DNA from: Pseudomonadota bacterium
Lineage (GTDB): Bacteria > Desulfobacterota > Desulfovibrionia > Desulfovibrionales > Desulfovibrionaceae
Length of the DNA stretch: 64,000 bases
Reading direction: 5' to 3'
Assembly: GCA_018816865.1 (NCBI GenBank)
Contig: JAHIUW010000009.1
Coordinates: forward strand, 55,411 to 119,410
Both the position numbers and the translations under genes were made by a program. The notes below the pieces were generated by a model. It had not been told where the DNA came from. It made no database searches and saw nothing but the letters and a program-made list of their open reading frames with translations. Every line of letters begins with the position of its first letter. The stretch's first letter is position 1. This document shows positions 33,959-42,925 of this stretch, piece by piece.

Positions 33959-34325
33959 AGCTTTTGCATGCATGCCCTTATGAAACAAAATGCATGCCAG
34001 TATCGGCGAGAGTTGTGAAAAATCCAATCTATCTGTTTTTATTGTATATACTTCGAAAATGGTGGATCGGCACGAAGGGGTCTTTCGCAGAAATCTCATG
34101 CTCAGGCGTTCGGATTCGAACATTGTTCGCATCCGAACACTGCAAAGGGATATCGGTGTCGCAGGGTGGTCGTCCGAGTGGGGTGCAGAGAAGGGGTGCT
34201 GTTTTCGTGAATGAGTTGGTTTTTTGGTTTGCGTGCGGCTCGAGTGTTACGGTTGCGCTAAGAATGTGAATGTGACAACAATCCTTCAACTATTTTACTG
34301 AGGTTATCAAACTGGAGTGACGAAG
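33959..34325. other. Divergent intergenic region with large inverted repeat
   Basis: 367 bases between the lone receiver (minus) and the NMT1-type sensor kinase (plus). It carries the 31-base inverted repeat at 34108-34138. No gene found. Confidence 0.5.
34108..34138. promoter_or_regulatory. Large inverted repeat, candidate operator
   Basis: Two 14-base arms, 34108-34121 and 34125-34138, are inverted copies with one mismatch and a 3-base centre. Each arm is itself nearly palindromic (GTTCG...CGAAC). A regulator dimer or tetramer site is likely; the binder is unknown. Confidence 0.5.
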
Positions 34326-36995
34326 ATGATTATTCGCCGTGCGATGTGCATCCTTATGATGTGCGTCACTTTCTGCGTTCTCCATGGGAATGCGGAGGCC
34401 AAGAAGGTCGTGCTTCAACTGTGTTGGGACCATCAGTTCCAGTTCGCTGGATACTACGCGGCGCAGTGGCAGGGATATTACTCCGAGGCGGGATTGGACG
34501 TCGATATTCGATCTGCCTATAGCGCAGACGGCACCTTCAGCAAGGCCATTGATGCGGTGACGGGGGGTGAGGCTCAGTTTGGAGTGGGGGCCTCGGACAT
34601 CCTCGTTGCCCGCGACAAGGGCGCGCCGGTGGTCGTCCTGGCCTCGATTTTTCAGCATAGCGCGGCTGAAATCTATGTACGCAAGGATAGTGGCATCGGT
34701 GGCCCCCTGGACCTGACGGGCAAAAAATTGGTGCGCCGTCCTGGCGACCTGTTCGAGGTGGAATTGCAGGCCATGCTCCATGCCGAAGGCGTGGATCCTG
34801 AATCCCTGGAGTACATGCCTATCCAAAGGGGTGTGCGGCATTACCAGCAGCTGGCCAGCGGTGAGGTGGACGCCATCCTCGGCTACCGCCTGACCACCCC
34901 GTTCATGTTGCGTAATCTGGGGGTGGACTACAGCGTGTTGCGGCCCATGTCTTATGGCGTCGATTTTTATGGTGATTCTCTCTATACGACCTGGGATCTC
35001 ATCGATTCCGATCCGGCCATGGTCCAGGCCTTTGTCAGGGCCAGCCTCAAGGGTTGGGAGTATGCCCTGGACCATGCCGATGAGGTGGCGACACGCATTT
35101 CGGGGGAATTGCCTCGGATGATTTCGCCCCTGAACCCCACGGAGTTCAATGCTGCCCAGGTGGAGGGCGTAAAGCATCTCTGCCCTTACCCGCATGTGGA
35201 ACTGTTGGGGCACGTCAATGCCGAGCGCTGGGGGCAGATGCATGAATATCTACGCGAGTTCGGACTGGTCAAAGGCCGCGTGGACATCCATGAGCTGGTG
35301 TACGACCCTGTGGCCTGGGACGGACGGGTTCGCAAGCGCATCACCAGCCTGTTTATCGGTGGATTCATTGCTGTGGGGATTGTAGCCCTGCTCGTGTTGG
35401 CCTGGGCCTTTGGCCTGAGAAGGATGGTTGCGAACAGGACGCGCCAGTTGGTGAATTCCAACAGCCGGCTCAAGGAACAAGTTCTGGAGCGTATGCGCGC
35501 GGAAGAGTCGTTGGGCGAAAGTGAGGAGCGGTTTCGCCATATGGTTGAAAATACGCATGTATTTTTCTGGGTGCGGGAAGCTGACAGCGTTAGTCTGCTT
35601 TACGCCAGCCCTGGGTACGAGCGAATCTGGGGGCGGTCGCCCGAAACGCTCCTGGCGGATCCATTCTCGTTTTTTGAGTCCCTTGGCCTCCAGGACAGGG
35701 ACCTTGTCCGCGAGAGCCTGCAAGAAGCCCTCGCGGACCGGACAGCGGACTGTGAATTCCGTATCCAACGCCCCGACGGGGGGTTGCGCTGGGTGCACTG
35801 GCGGGTATTCCCCGTGCTCGATGACCATGGCAAGGTCTACCGTCTGGCCGGAGTGGCCGTGGACATCACCGAGCGCCGTCACGCCGAGGATCTGTTGCGG
35901 GAAAGCGAGCGCCGTTATCGCACCATCACCGAGAATCTCCCGGGAGGGATGTTGCTTCTGGATCGCGAATTGCGCGTGGTGGCTTCCAACACCACGTTCA
36001 AGGAATGGTTTCCGGATGCTGTGCTCAGTGTTGGCGATCATTGCTATTCCATGGTGGGACGTCAGGACCGCTGTTCCCTCTGTCCCTGTGCAACGCTGTT
36101 CGTCGACGGCGAGGTGCATACCCAGATCAAGGAGTTGGTCGTGCGAGGGGGCTCGCGGATGTTCAGGGTCATTGCCTGTCCCATCCGTGACAACGAGGGA
36201 CAGGTGGTCCAGGGGGTCGTCATGTACACGGACGTCACCGAGGAGGTGAAACTCACCGAGCAACTGCAGCGCGCCACGAAGACTGAATTGTTGGCCACCA
36301 TGAGCAGCGGCATTGCCCATGAGGTGAATCAACCTCTGAACGCCCTGAAACTGTGGGCCACGGGCCTGATGATGCTGGTTGAGAAGGAGCAACAGGTCGA
36401 GCCGTCGGTGCTCCTGGAGCAGTTGGGCAAGATCCAGGGAGCCGCGGACAGGATCGCCTCGGTCATCGACCATATGCGCCTGCTCATCCGCAAGGGTGAT
36501 GACGTGGATGTCGGGCTTGTGGATCTCAATCTGGCTGTGAAACGTGCTCTGACGCTGATGTCCGCCAGACTGGCCTACCATGGCATCAGACTATCGCTGG
36601 AATTGGAGAAGGCGCCAACGCTGGTTCGCGCCAACGGCATTCAGCTTGAGCAGGTGGTGATCAATCTTATGGTCAACGCCATCGACAGCCATGACAATCA
36701 CGAGCGACGCGACAAGCTTGTTGTCATCTCCACCCTGGCCAACGAACAGCATGTGATCCTGTCCGTGGAGGATAACGGCCCCGGATTTGCAGATGAACCG
36801 GAAAGAATATTCGAGCCGTTCTACACGACCAAGAAACATGGTGGAAGCATGGGGCTGGGATTGTCCCTGGTCCAGACCTTCGTAAACTCCTGGAACGGCA
36901 GTATAATAGCCGGTGTCTCGGACCATCTCAAGGGAGCGAGAATTGAAGTGTCGCTGCTCAAGGGGGACGGGCCGCAGTCTGCAGGAGGGGAATAG
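34326..36995 (+). CDS. Sensor histidine kinase with NMT1/THI5-like periplasmic binding domain
   Basis: 889 residues from the ATG 8 nt after GGAG. A signal peptide covers about 1-24. The NMT1-like domain (about 25-325) opens KVVLQLCWDHQFQFAGYYAA. A membrane segment follows at about 338-363, PAS domains at about 398-515 and 525-640 (the second with a Cys-rich CSLCPC loop), then HisKA with IAHEVNQPLN (His about 663) and an HATPase at about 765-880. NMT1-type domains bind small molecules such as pyrimidines, nitrate or sulfonates, so it senses a periplasmic ligand. The next gene, 4 bases on, is its sigma-54 response regulator. Confidence 0.93.
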   Translation: MIIRRAMCILMMCVTFCVLHGNAEAKKVVLQLCWDHQFQFAGYYAAQWQGYYSEAGLDVDIRSAYSADGTFSKAIDAVTGGEAQFGVGASDILVARDKGAPVVVLASIFQHSAAEIYVRKDSGIGGPLDLTGKKLVRRPGDLFEVELQAMLHAEGVDPESLEYMPIQRGVRHYQQLASGEVDAILGYRLTTPFMLRNLGVDYSVLRPMSYGVDFYGDSLYTTWDLIDSDPAMVQAFVRASLKGWEYALDHADEVATRISGELPRMISPLNPTEFNAAQVEGVKHLCPYPHVELLGHVNAERWGQMHEYLREFGLVKGRVDIHELVYDPVAWDGRVRKRITSLFIGGFIAVGIVALLVLAWAFGLRRMVANRTRQLVNSNSRLKEQVLERMRAEESLGESEERFRHMVENTHVFFWVREADSVSLLYASPGYERIWGRSPETLLADPFSFFESLGLQDRDLVRESLQEALADRTADCEFRIQRPDGGLRWVHWRVFPVLDDHGKVYRLAGVAVDITERRHAEDLLRESERRYRTITENLPGGMLLLDRELRVVASNTTFKEWFPDAVLSVGDHCYSMVGRQDRCSLCPCATLFVDGEVHTQIKELVVRGGSRMFRVIACPIRDNEGQVVQGVVMYTDVTEEVKLTEQLQRATKTELLATMSSGIAHEVNQPLNALKLWATGLMMLVEKEQQVEPSVLLEQLGKIQGAADRIASVIDHMRLLIRKGDDVDVGLVDLNLAVKRALTLMSARLAYHGIRLSLELEKAPTLVRANGIQLEQVVINLMVNAIDSHDNHERRDKLVVISTLANEQHVILSVEDNGPGFADEPERIFEPFYTTKKHGGSMGLGLSLVQTFVNSWNGSIIAGVSDHLKGARIEVSLLKGDGPQSAGGE

Positions 36996-36999
36996 CTGA

Positions 37000-38457
37000 A
37001 TGAAGATTATGATAGTGGACGATGAGCCCATCAGTCTGTCCAGTTTGGGGGATATGATCACCATGCTGGGGTACGAGGCAGTGTTGTGCGGAGACGCGGC
37101 TACGGCGCTCAAACATTGTGCCGAGACCTACCATCCTGTTATCATTACCGATGTGTGTATGCCGGGCATCGATGGTTTGGAGTTCCTGGAGCGCGTCAAG
37201 AAAAGCAAGACCACGTTCTCCAGCGATGTGATCATCATTACCGGGCATGGCGAAATTGAGATTGCTGTTAAAGCGCTCAGGCTGGGGGCTTACGACTTTC
37301 TGAAGAAGCCTCTGGACGCCCGGGAACTGGCCGCCGTGGTGGAGCGTAGTGCCGAGCATCAGGCCTTGTTGCTGGAAAACAGGGATCTTTCGCAGTGTTG
37401 TGACCGGCGCATCATGGAGGCTACATCCGACTTGCAGCGCGATCTGGAGAACGCCCGGGAGCAGCTGCGCAGGGTGACCGGGGTGGGCAACATCGTTGTT
37501 TCCTCGTCCTGTATGAAACAGATCGTCATCGACGCCCGGTTGTATCACGCGAATACCGATGTCCCTGTGCTCATCGAGGGTGAGACGGGTACGGGCAAGG
37601 AGATTGTGGCCAGACTCATCCATCATGGGGAAGACGGATTCAAGGCCCCGTTCGTGGACATCAACTGCGCCGCCATCTCCGAGAACCTGTTTGAGAGCGA
37701 ATTGTTCGGCTATGAGGCCGGCGCGTTCACGGGCAGTGACCGTAAGGGCTCCTCGGGCAAGTTGGAGGCCGCCGGCAAGGGCACCCTGTTCCTGGATGAG
37801 ATCGGCGAACTGCCGCTGCACATCCAGCCCAAGCTGCTGCGCGTCTTGGAGAGTCGTAAGTTTTACAGGGTTGGTGGTATCAAGAAGATCAACCTTGAGG
37901 CTCGCATCATCTGTGCCACCAACTGCAACTTGGAGAAGATGGTGGAGGAGGGGACCTTCCGGCGTGACCTCTTCCATCGCCTGAAGATAGGCTATTTCAC
38001 CATACTGCCCCTGCGCCAACGCAAGGAGGACATCGCGCCCCTGGCGCAGTTGTTCCTGGAGGATGAGGCCAGGAGCAAGAAGAAGCGCTTCAAGGGCTTG
38101 TCCAGGGCCGCTGTGGACATGCTCAGGGCCTATCCGTGGAAGGGCAATGTGCGCGAACTGAAGAATGTCATTGAGCGGGCCGTACTGGTGTATGACGATG
38201 AGGAGCTCAGAACGGAGCATCTGGAGTTTTTGGCACCCAGGCCAAGCGCTAACGGGGGCTGGAACAGGACGTTTAGCCTGTTCGAGCTGTCCGATCTGGC
38301 CCTTCCTGACGAACCCTTCGACCTGGATGAGTTTCTTAATGATCTCAAACGGCAGCTCGTGATCAAGGCCGTGGACCGCTTTGGCAACAACAAGACGCAA
38401 GCGGCCGAATACCTTCACTGGGATCGCAACAAGATCTATCGTCTGATCGACGGATGA
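37000..38457 (+). CDS. Sigma-54-dependent response regulator (NtrC family)
   Basis: 485 residues. The receiver (1-120) has VDDEP and phosphoacceptor ITDVCMP. The AAA+ domain (about 155-395) has Walker [10 protein letters not shown], the sigma-54 contact loop GAFTG and Walker [11 protein letters not shown]. The C-terminal Fis-type HTH is [16 protein letters not shown]. It opens sigma-54 promoters on phosphorylation, almost surely by the preceding kinase. The multihaem cytochrome block begins downstream, which makes that block the likely target; this is inference from position. Confidence 0.95.
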   Translation: MKIMIVDDEPISLSSLGDMITMLGYEAVLCGDAATALKHCAETYHPVIITDVCMPGIDGLEFLERVKKSKTTFSSDVIIITGHGEIEIAVKALRLGAYDFLKKPLDARELAAVVERSAEHQALLLENRDLSQCCDRRIMEATSDLQRDLENAREQLRRVTGVGNIVVSSSCMKQIVIDARLYHANTDVPVLIEGETGTGKEIVARLIHHGEDGFKAPFVDINCAAISENLFESELFGYEAGAFTGSDRKGSSGKLEAAGKGTLFLDEIGELPLHIQPKLLRVLESRKFYRVGGIKKINLEARIICATNCNLEKMVEEGTFRRDLFHRLKIGYFTILPLRQRKEDIAPLAQLFLEDEARSKKKRFKGLSRAAVDMLRAYPWKGNVRELKNVIERAVLVYDDEELRTEHLEFLAPRPSANGGWNRTFSLFELSDLALPDEPFDLDEFLNDLKRQLVIKAVDRFGNNKTQAAEYLHWDRNKIYRLIDG

Positions 38458-38491
38458 CCCCCTAGTCCCTGGGGGGGGGTCCTGGTCGTGT

Positions 38492-38538
38492 AAGCTCCGC
38501 GCGGAACATCCTGATGGATGTTCCGCGCGGAGCTTTGT
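38492..38538 (+). terminator. Rho-independent terminator of regulator operon
   Basis: A perfect 20-bp stem (38492-38511 with 38516-38535) with loop TGAT, followed by a short T-rich tail. It isolates the two-component genes from the cytochrome genes. Confidence 0.85.
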
Positions 38539-38683
38539 TTATGGGGTGAAACTGGGCTCGGTGCTCGAATGCAAGCGTTCGTTTTCGAGCAATGCCTGTC
38601 CCGAGGGTGGCAAAAGTCAACTGCCGCCATAAAAATAGTCAATTATTACGCAGAGTATATCTTTTTTTTTGGGTGTCTGTACT

Positions 38684-38699
38684 TGGCATACGTTTTGAA
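38684..38699 (+). promoter_or_regulatory. Possible sigma-54 promoter of cytochrome block
   Basis: TGGCAT-N6-TTGAA has the -24 GG and correct spacing of the sigma-54 consensus, but GA in place of the -12 GC. It lies 150 bases before the first cytochrome gene and just after a sigma-54 activator gene. The rest of 38539-38850 has no visible gene. Confidence 0.3.
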
Positions 38700-38850
38700 G
38701 TCTCAACAAAATGAATGAGATGCGATTGAGGCTTACCGGCCTTGCCAGCGCGGCCATCCGAGGGCTGACTGGTGGGAGGGTTTTTAGTGGTGGAATATAA
38801 GTAGTTGCGCAGCCTGCGGGGGCCAGCGGGAATGGTTGGGAGGGTTTGAT

Positions 38851-39657
38851 ATGGGATTGGATTTTTTGAAATTGCGCTTGGTCACCGTGGGTGTTCTTGG
38901 GGCCGCTGTCGTTCTGGTCTGGTGCTGTTCGACCTCGATGGCGCAGGGCACTCCGACTGAAACCAAACTGACCAACGATCATTGCATCGTCTGCCATCCG
39001 AAGGAGCCTGCGCTGGTAGCCGTCAACGGCGGCAAGCACAGCACCGCCGTCGGTTGTCTGGACTGCCATAAAGAGCATCCCCCCCAAGGGGCGCAGGCGG
39101 TCCCGCAGTGTGGCACGTGTCATATGGGCAAGGAGCATTACGCCCTGGAAAACTGTAGCCAGTGCCATGCCTCGGGCCATGCGCCCCTGAACCTGCGCCT
39201 GGAGGGTGAGATCACCGAGCCGTGCCTGACCTGCCATAGCGAGCAAGGCCTGGAGGTCAAACATTATCCCAGCGCCCATGCCCAGATGGCGTGCAACGAC
39301 TGCCACGCCAGCCATCGCGAGGTTCCCGCATGCCTGGACTGCCATTCCAAGCATACCGAGGAAATGGATCAAGCGTCCTGCACGACCTGCCACCCCGCGC
39401 ACAAGCCGTTGGTTGTCAAGTATGAGCGCGGGACCCCTTCGGAATACTGCAAATCGTGTCATGAAAAGGCCTTCGACGTGCTGGCCGTCAATACGACCAA
39501 GCACCACGACATGACCTGTGACAACTGCCACCGCTCGGAACATAAGGCCGTTCCTCCTTGCTTCGCCTGCCACGGTAGGCCGCATCCGGAAGCCATGCTG
39601 GCGAAGTTTGGCGACTGCAGTGATTGCCACGGCACGGCGCACGACCTGAGGCGATAG
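38851..39657 (+). CDS. Dodecahaem c-type cytochrome
   Basis: 268 residues from the ATG after GGGAGGG. An N-terminal signal/anchor covers about 8-30, then 12 CXXCH motifs in about 215 residues, the last as CSDCHGTAH. Many more His are present to act as second axial ligands. It is probably periplasmic. It shares the end motif, size and haem count with the next gene, so the two are likely products of a tandem duplication. A role as a periplasmic electron carrier feeding the conduit encoded downstream is inferred. Confidence 0.92.
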   Translation: MGLDFLKLRLVTVGVLGAAVVLVWCCSTSMAQGTPTETKLTNDHCIVCHPKEPALVAVNGGKHSTAVGCLDCHKEHPPQGAQAVPQCGTCHMGKEHYALENCSQCHASGHAPLNLRLEGEITEPCLTCHSEQGLEVKHYPSAHAQMACNDCHASHREVPACLDCHSKHTEEMDQASCTTCHPAHKPLVVKYERGTPSEYCKSCHEKAFDVLAVNTTKHHDMTCDNCHRSEHKAVPPCFACHGRPHPEAMLAKFGDCSDCHGTAHDLRR

Positions 39658-39717
39658 AACGGGCCGGTCAATTCCGGCGCGATGATTTGAACAATGGCAC
39701 AGCATGAGGTGAACGAT

Positions 39718-40623
39718 ATGAGATTGGTCAATGGATTGGTGCTGCTTGGTCTGCTTGCGGTCTGCTTGGTCTGCCTGGCGGCCTGCGAGAAGAGGACCCC
39801 GGCCGGGGGCGGACCTGCGGAACTGATGTCTGTGGTACCCCCGCAGCACGAGCAGAGTAGGATTGCCTTGTATAACACTGGCGTTGCTCCGCTGAAAACC
39901 GAGCAATGCGGCCAGTGCCATTTCCCTGTCTACGATGCCATTCGGGAGGATGGGGGGAAGCACCAGTTGGATTGCGTGAAGTGCCACGAGACATACCATG
40001 TCTACAGCCCACGCAAACAGAATTACCTTGAAATCATGCCCAAATGCGACACCTGCCATGTGGGTACGGACGGCGGAGCGTTCCATGGCGCGGACGAGTC
40101 CCTGAAGGACTGTCTCAATTGCCATGCGGATGCGCATCGTCCCCTGCTCATGGACATGGACAAGCTTTCCCCGGATTGCGGCACCTGCCACAAGTCCGTG
40201 GCTGGTGAATTGAAGATGAATCCCAGTGCGCATTCCAGTGACGTGGGATGTGATGACTGCCACGCCGACAACCATGGCAAGATTCCCGAGTGTGCCGACT
40301 GTCATGAGTCGCACAGTCCGGGTGTGGAGATGGCCTCTGCCGACTGCATGTCCTGCCACCCGGTACATAAGCCCACGGTGGTGTCCTATGCCGATGAGAC
40401 TTCCTCCGCCATCTGTGCTGGATGTCACGCGGACGTCCAGCATGACTTGAACAAGGTTGTCACCAAGCACACCAACGTGCCCTGTTCAGGGTGTCACCTG
40501 GATCACAAAAGTATTGAACCGTGCAGCAAGTGTCATGGTGAGCCGCATTCCAAGACAATGATGCATGACACCGCAAAGTGTGGCGATTGTCATGGAACTG
40601 CCCATGAATTGGCAGCTGGATGA
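39718..40623 (+). CDS. Dodecahaem c-type cytochrome lipoprotein
   Basis: 301 residues from the ATG after GAGGTG. Lipobox LAAC at about residues 20-23 marks a lipid-anchored protein. It has 12 CXXCH motifs, ending CGDCHGTAHELAAG like the preceding cytochrome. Stretches such as CHPVHKPTVVSYADE match CHPAHKPLVVKYERG of the neighbour. It may carry electrons between the inner membrane and the outer-membrane complex. Side of the envelope not certain. Confidence 0.92.
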   Translation: MRLVNGLVLLGLLAVCLVCLAACEKRTPAGGGPAELMSVVPPQHEQSRIALYNTGVAPLKTEQCGQCHFPVYDAIREDGGKHQLDCVKCHETYHVYSPRKQNYLEIMPKCDTCHVGTDGGAFHGADESLKDCLNCHADAHRPLLMDMDKLSPDCGTCHKSVAGELKMNPSAHSSDVGCDDCHADNHGKIPECADCHESHSPGVEMASADCMSCHPVHKPTVVSYADETSSAICAGCHADVQHDLNKVVTKHTNVPCSGCHLDHKSIEPCSKCHGEPHSKTMMHDTAKCGDCHGTAHELAAG

Positions 40624-40702
40624 GAACAGGGAATCAAGACGTACGTCCTTCTTTGGCGTTGCACTACAGGCATAGCTCAAAGCAGAGCGGCAGGAGAAAG
40701 AG

Positions 40703-41728
40703 ATGAGACACAGACAATGGACGCGTAACGTGGTTCGAACATGGGCGCTGGGTTTGGTGGCTACGCTGGTGGTCTGTCCTGCCTGGGCGGCGGTGACCGG
40801 TTCCTGCGTAGACTGCCACACCATGCATAGTTCCCAGGACGGATCGACCATGGGCAGTAGCGCGGCGGGGATGGCCCATCTGACCCTCAACGGCTGTATC
40901 GGTTGCCATACCAATGGTGGTCTGGGTGGTGTCGCCCCCGTGGTGGATGGCACCTACAACAGCGACTCCTGCGCCGGCGGCACCTTCAAGGAAGGGGCCG
41001 GCGGAGTGGCGAGTGACGCTGGGGTGCATAACGTGGACATCGTGCTGCCCACCCTGGGTGAGGATGGGACCCTGGTCGGCACCAAGATCCCGGGCCTATC
41101 CGGGGGCATGAACTCCGGCAAGGGCCTTCAGGACGCTCAGGCCCTGACTTGTGCCGGCATGAATGGCTGTCATGGCGACGCCACCATCGATGGCAACGAC
41201 GCAGGTATCCAGGGCTTCCACCATGGAGCCAAGGAGGGCTATCGCTATCTGCAGATCGCAAGTTCCCAGGCTGCTGTCCTGGGCAAGGGCGCCGCTGATT
41301 GGGAGGCGGGGATATCCGACTCCGCAGTGGGTGCGGGCGGTGAACATAACATCTACAGCTCCGATGCCGATGCGGGTATCAACAAGCTCTGCGCCAACTG
41401 CCACCCTGACTTCCATACCCTGGCCAATACCTCCGATGGCAGCAACTGGCTCAGGCATCCCACGGACAATAACATCCCCACTGCGAGCGGCTGGGTGGCC
41501 TCGGTAAACTACCGCGAAAATCCGTTCGCTTTCGCTGATATCACGTCCTTGACTCCGGGCACGGCTTACACCACCAGCGGGGCGCAGGTGGCCTGCATCT
41601 CGTGTCACAGAGCCCACGGCACACCCTACGACGATCTGTTGCGCTGGGATTACACTGCCCAATTGGCAGGCAGCACGACGGTCACTTATGGTTGCCTGGG
41701 ATGTCATAATAAGCAACGTGGTTCCTAA
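40703..41728 (+). CDS. OmcS-like multihaem cytochrome
   Basis: 341 residues after CAGGAGAAAGAG. Signal peptide about 1-29 (ends AWA). Five CXXCH motifs plus one Cys-x5-Cys-His (CAGMNGCH) give six possible haems. The order is CVDCHTMHSSQ, CIGCH, CANCHPDFH with WLRHP nearby, CISCHRAH and a final CLGCH. From memory, Geobacter OmcS, the hexahaem nanowire cytochrome, has CHTMHNS, CANCH...LRHP and CLSCHRAH in the same places. This suggests an extracellular filament subunit. A paralogue lies at 54825-55967. Confidence 0.85.
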   Translation: MRHRQWTRNVVRTWALGLVATLVVCPAWAAVTGSCVDCHTMHSSQDGSTMGSSAAGMAHLTLNGCIGCHTNGGLGGVAPVVDGTYNSDSCAGGTFKEGAGGVASDAGVHNVDIVLPTLGEDGTLVGTKIPGLSGGMNSGKGLQDAQALTCAGMNGCHGDATIDGNDAGIQGFHHGAKEGYRYLQIASSQAAVLGKGAADWEAGISDSAVGAGGEHNIYSSDADAGINKLCANCHPDFHTLANTSDGSNWLRHPTDNNIPTASGWVASVNYRENPFAFADITSLTPGTAYTTSGAQVACISCHRAHGTPYDDLLRWDYTAQLAGSTTVTYGCLGCHNKQRGS

Positions 41729-41783
41729 GGGAATCAATGAGTAATCTATGGTGACCCTCCAACTCCTCCACCATAGGACGGGA

Positions 41784-41803
41784 GGAGGGGCGCAAGCCCC
41801 TCC
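41784..41803 (+). other. Stem-loop after OmcS-like gene
   Basis: An 8-bp GC stem (41784-41791 with 41796-41803) with loop GCAA and a CT-rich tail but no T run. It could reduce read-through or stabilise the mRNA end of the filament-subunit gene. Confidence 0.45.
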
Positions 41804-41839
41804 CTCTCCCTTTAGCAACAGCGTGTCGGGGAAGGGGAG

Positions 41840-42880
41840 ATGATCTCCTTCCCCGGGCGCCGTCTGAACCCTGCGGCCTTGGTCGCAGCCTTGCTCTGTC
41901 TGGGGCTGGTGTCCTTGGGCAGTGCCGAAGACCTGATCACGGAGAGTTTGTCCCCTGTGGCGGAACCAACGGCCATGGGTCGTTTTTCCCCCCAGGAAGC
42001 TGACCGGTTGGAGAAGGCCGGAGTCATGGCCATCGTCTGCGAAGACTACGATGGCCTGAACATGTCTTTTCCCTCGCGGGTGTTCGTGGACCGCAACAAC
42101 GGAGAGGTCTACGTGGTGGACGGCGGCAACTCCAGGGTCCTGGTGTTTACCCATGACCTGTATCCACTCCTGATCATTGGCACTTCCGACGGCCTTGAGA
42201 GTCCAGTTGGTGTGGCCGTGGACAATGACGGCTTCGTCTATGTGCTCCAGGCCCCGGGCAAAGGTGGGGTGGAGTCCAGAATCTCCGTGTTCAATCCTGC
42301 GCTGTCCTGGGAGCGTGATCTCCTGTTTCAGGGATTCCAAGGTGCGGAGTCGTTCAAGCCCCGCAACATACTCGTGACTCCGCAGGGCGAGCTGTACGTC
42401 ACGGGCGATGGTTTTACAGGATTGGTGGTCCTCGATGCCGAGGGCACATTCATCCGTCAGTTGAGCGTCGAGGACTCCGTGGGCGGCGAGGCCCCACGCC
42501 GGGCCATGATCATCGACATGGAACTGGATTCCGCAGGGTGCCTGTATCTGCTCAGCGAGGAGATGGGGCGCGTGTACGTGTTCGATGCCCAAGGTGTTCC
42601 CCTGCGGTCTTTCGGGAGCAAGGGGGGCGGTCCAGGCAAGCTCAGCAGGCCCCGGGGCATCGCCCTGGATGAGGACTCGCGACGGGTGCTGCTGGTGGAC
42701 TATATGCGGCACACGGTCAACGTCTATTCCTGGGATGGAGAGCATCTGTTCGATTTCGGCGGCAAGGGCTGGCGTGAAGGATGGTTCCAGTTCCCCAATG
42801 ATATCGGGGTGGACTCCACCGGTAATGTCCTTGTTGTCGACACCTTCAACAACCGCGTCCAGGTGATGCACCTGGAATAG
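41840..42880 (+). CDS. Exported NHL-repeat beta-propeller protein
   Basis: 346 residues after GGGGAAGGGGAG. A signal peptide covers about 1-29. Six NHL repeats follow, seen as repeated blocks such as VYVVDGGNSRVLVF, FVYVLQAPG and NVLVVDTFNNRVQVM, probably forming a six-bladed propeller. Such proteins bind partners rather than catalyse. As first gene of a tightly packed 12-gene run, it may be a scaffold or chaperone for cytochrome assembly. A second NHL protein is at 53926-54825. Confidence 0.88.
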   Translation: MISFPGRRLNPAALVAALLCLGLVSLGSAEDLITESLSPVAEPTAMGRFSPQEADRLEKAGVMAIVCEDYDGLNMSFPSRVFVDRNNGEVYVVDGGNSRVLVFTHDLYPLLIIGTSDGLESPVGVAVDNDGFVYVLQAPGKGGVESRISVFNPALSWERDLLFQGFQGAESFKPRNILVTPQGELYVTGDGFTGLVVLDAEGTFIRQLSVEDSVGGEAPRRAMIIDMELDSAGCLYLLSEEMGRVYVFDAQGVPLRSFGSKGGGPGKLSRPRGIALDEDSRRVLLVDYMRHTVNVYSWDGEHLFDFGGKGWREGWFQFPNDIGVDSTGNVLVVDTFNNRVQVMHLE

Positions 42881-42925
42881 CCTCGGTCGGGTACTTTGGA
42901 GCCAAGAGACGGGGGGAGAAAGTTC

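Noticed and set aside
34119..34131. CGAAC-ATT-GTTCG resembles a Gram-positive-type LexA box
   Set aside because: The spacer is 3 bases, not 4, and it is the centre of a larger inverted repeat beside a sensor kinase, not a DNA-repair gene.
38518..38718. Open frame of 66 codons before the cytochrome block
   Set aside because: Begins inside the terminator stem and has no ribosome-binding site.
38617..40470. Minus-strand open frame of 617 codons
   Set aside because: Antisense to two cytochromes; its Met/Gly/Ala-rich product comes from the complement of CXXCH codons.
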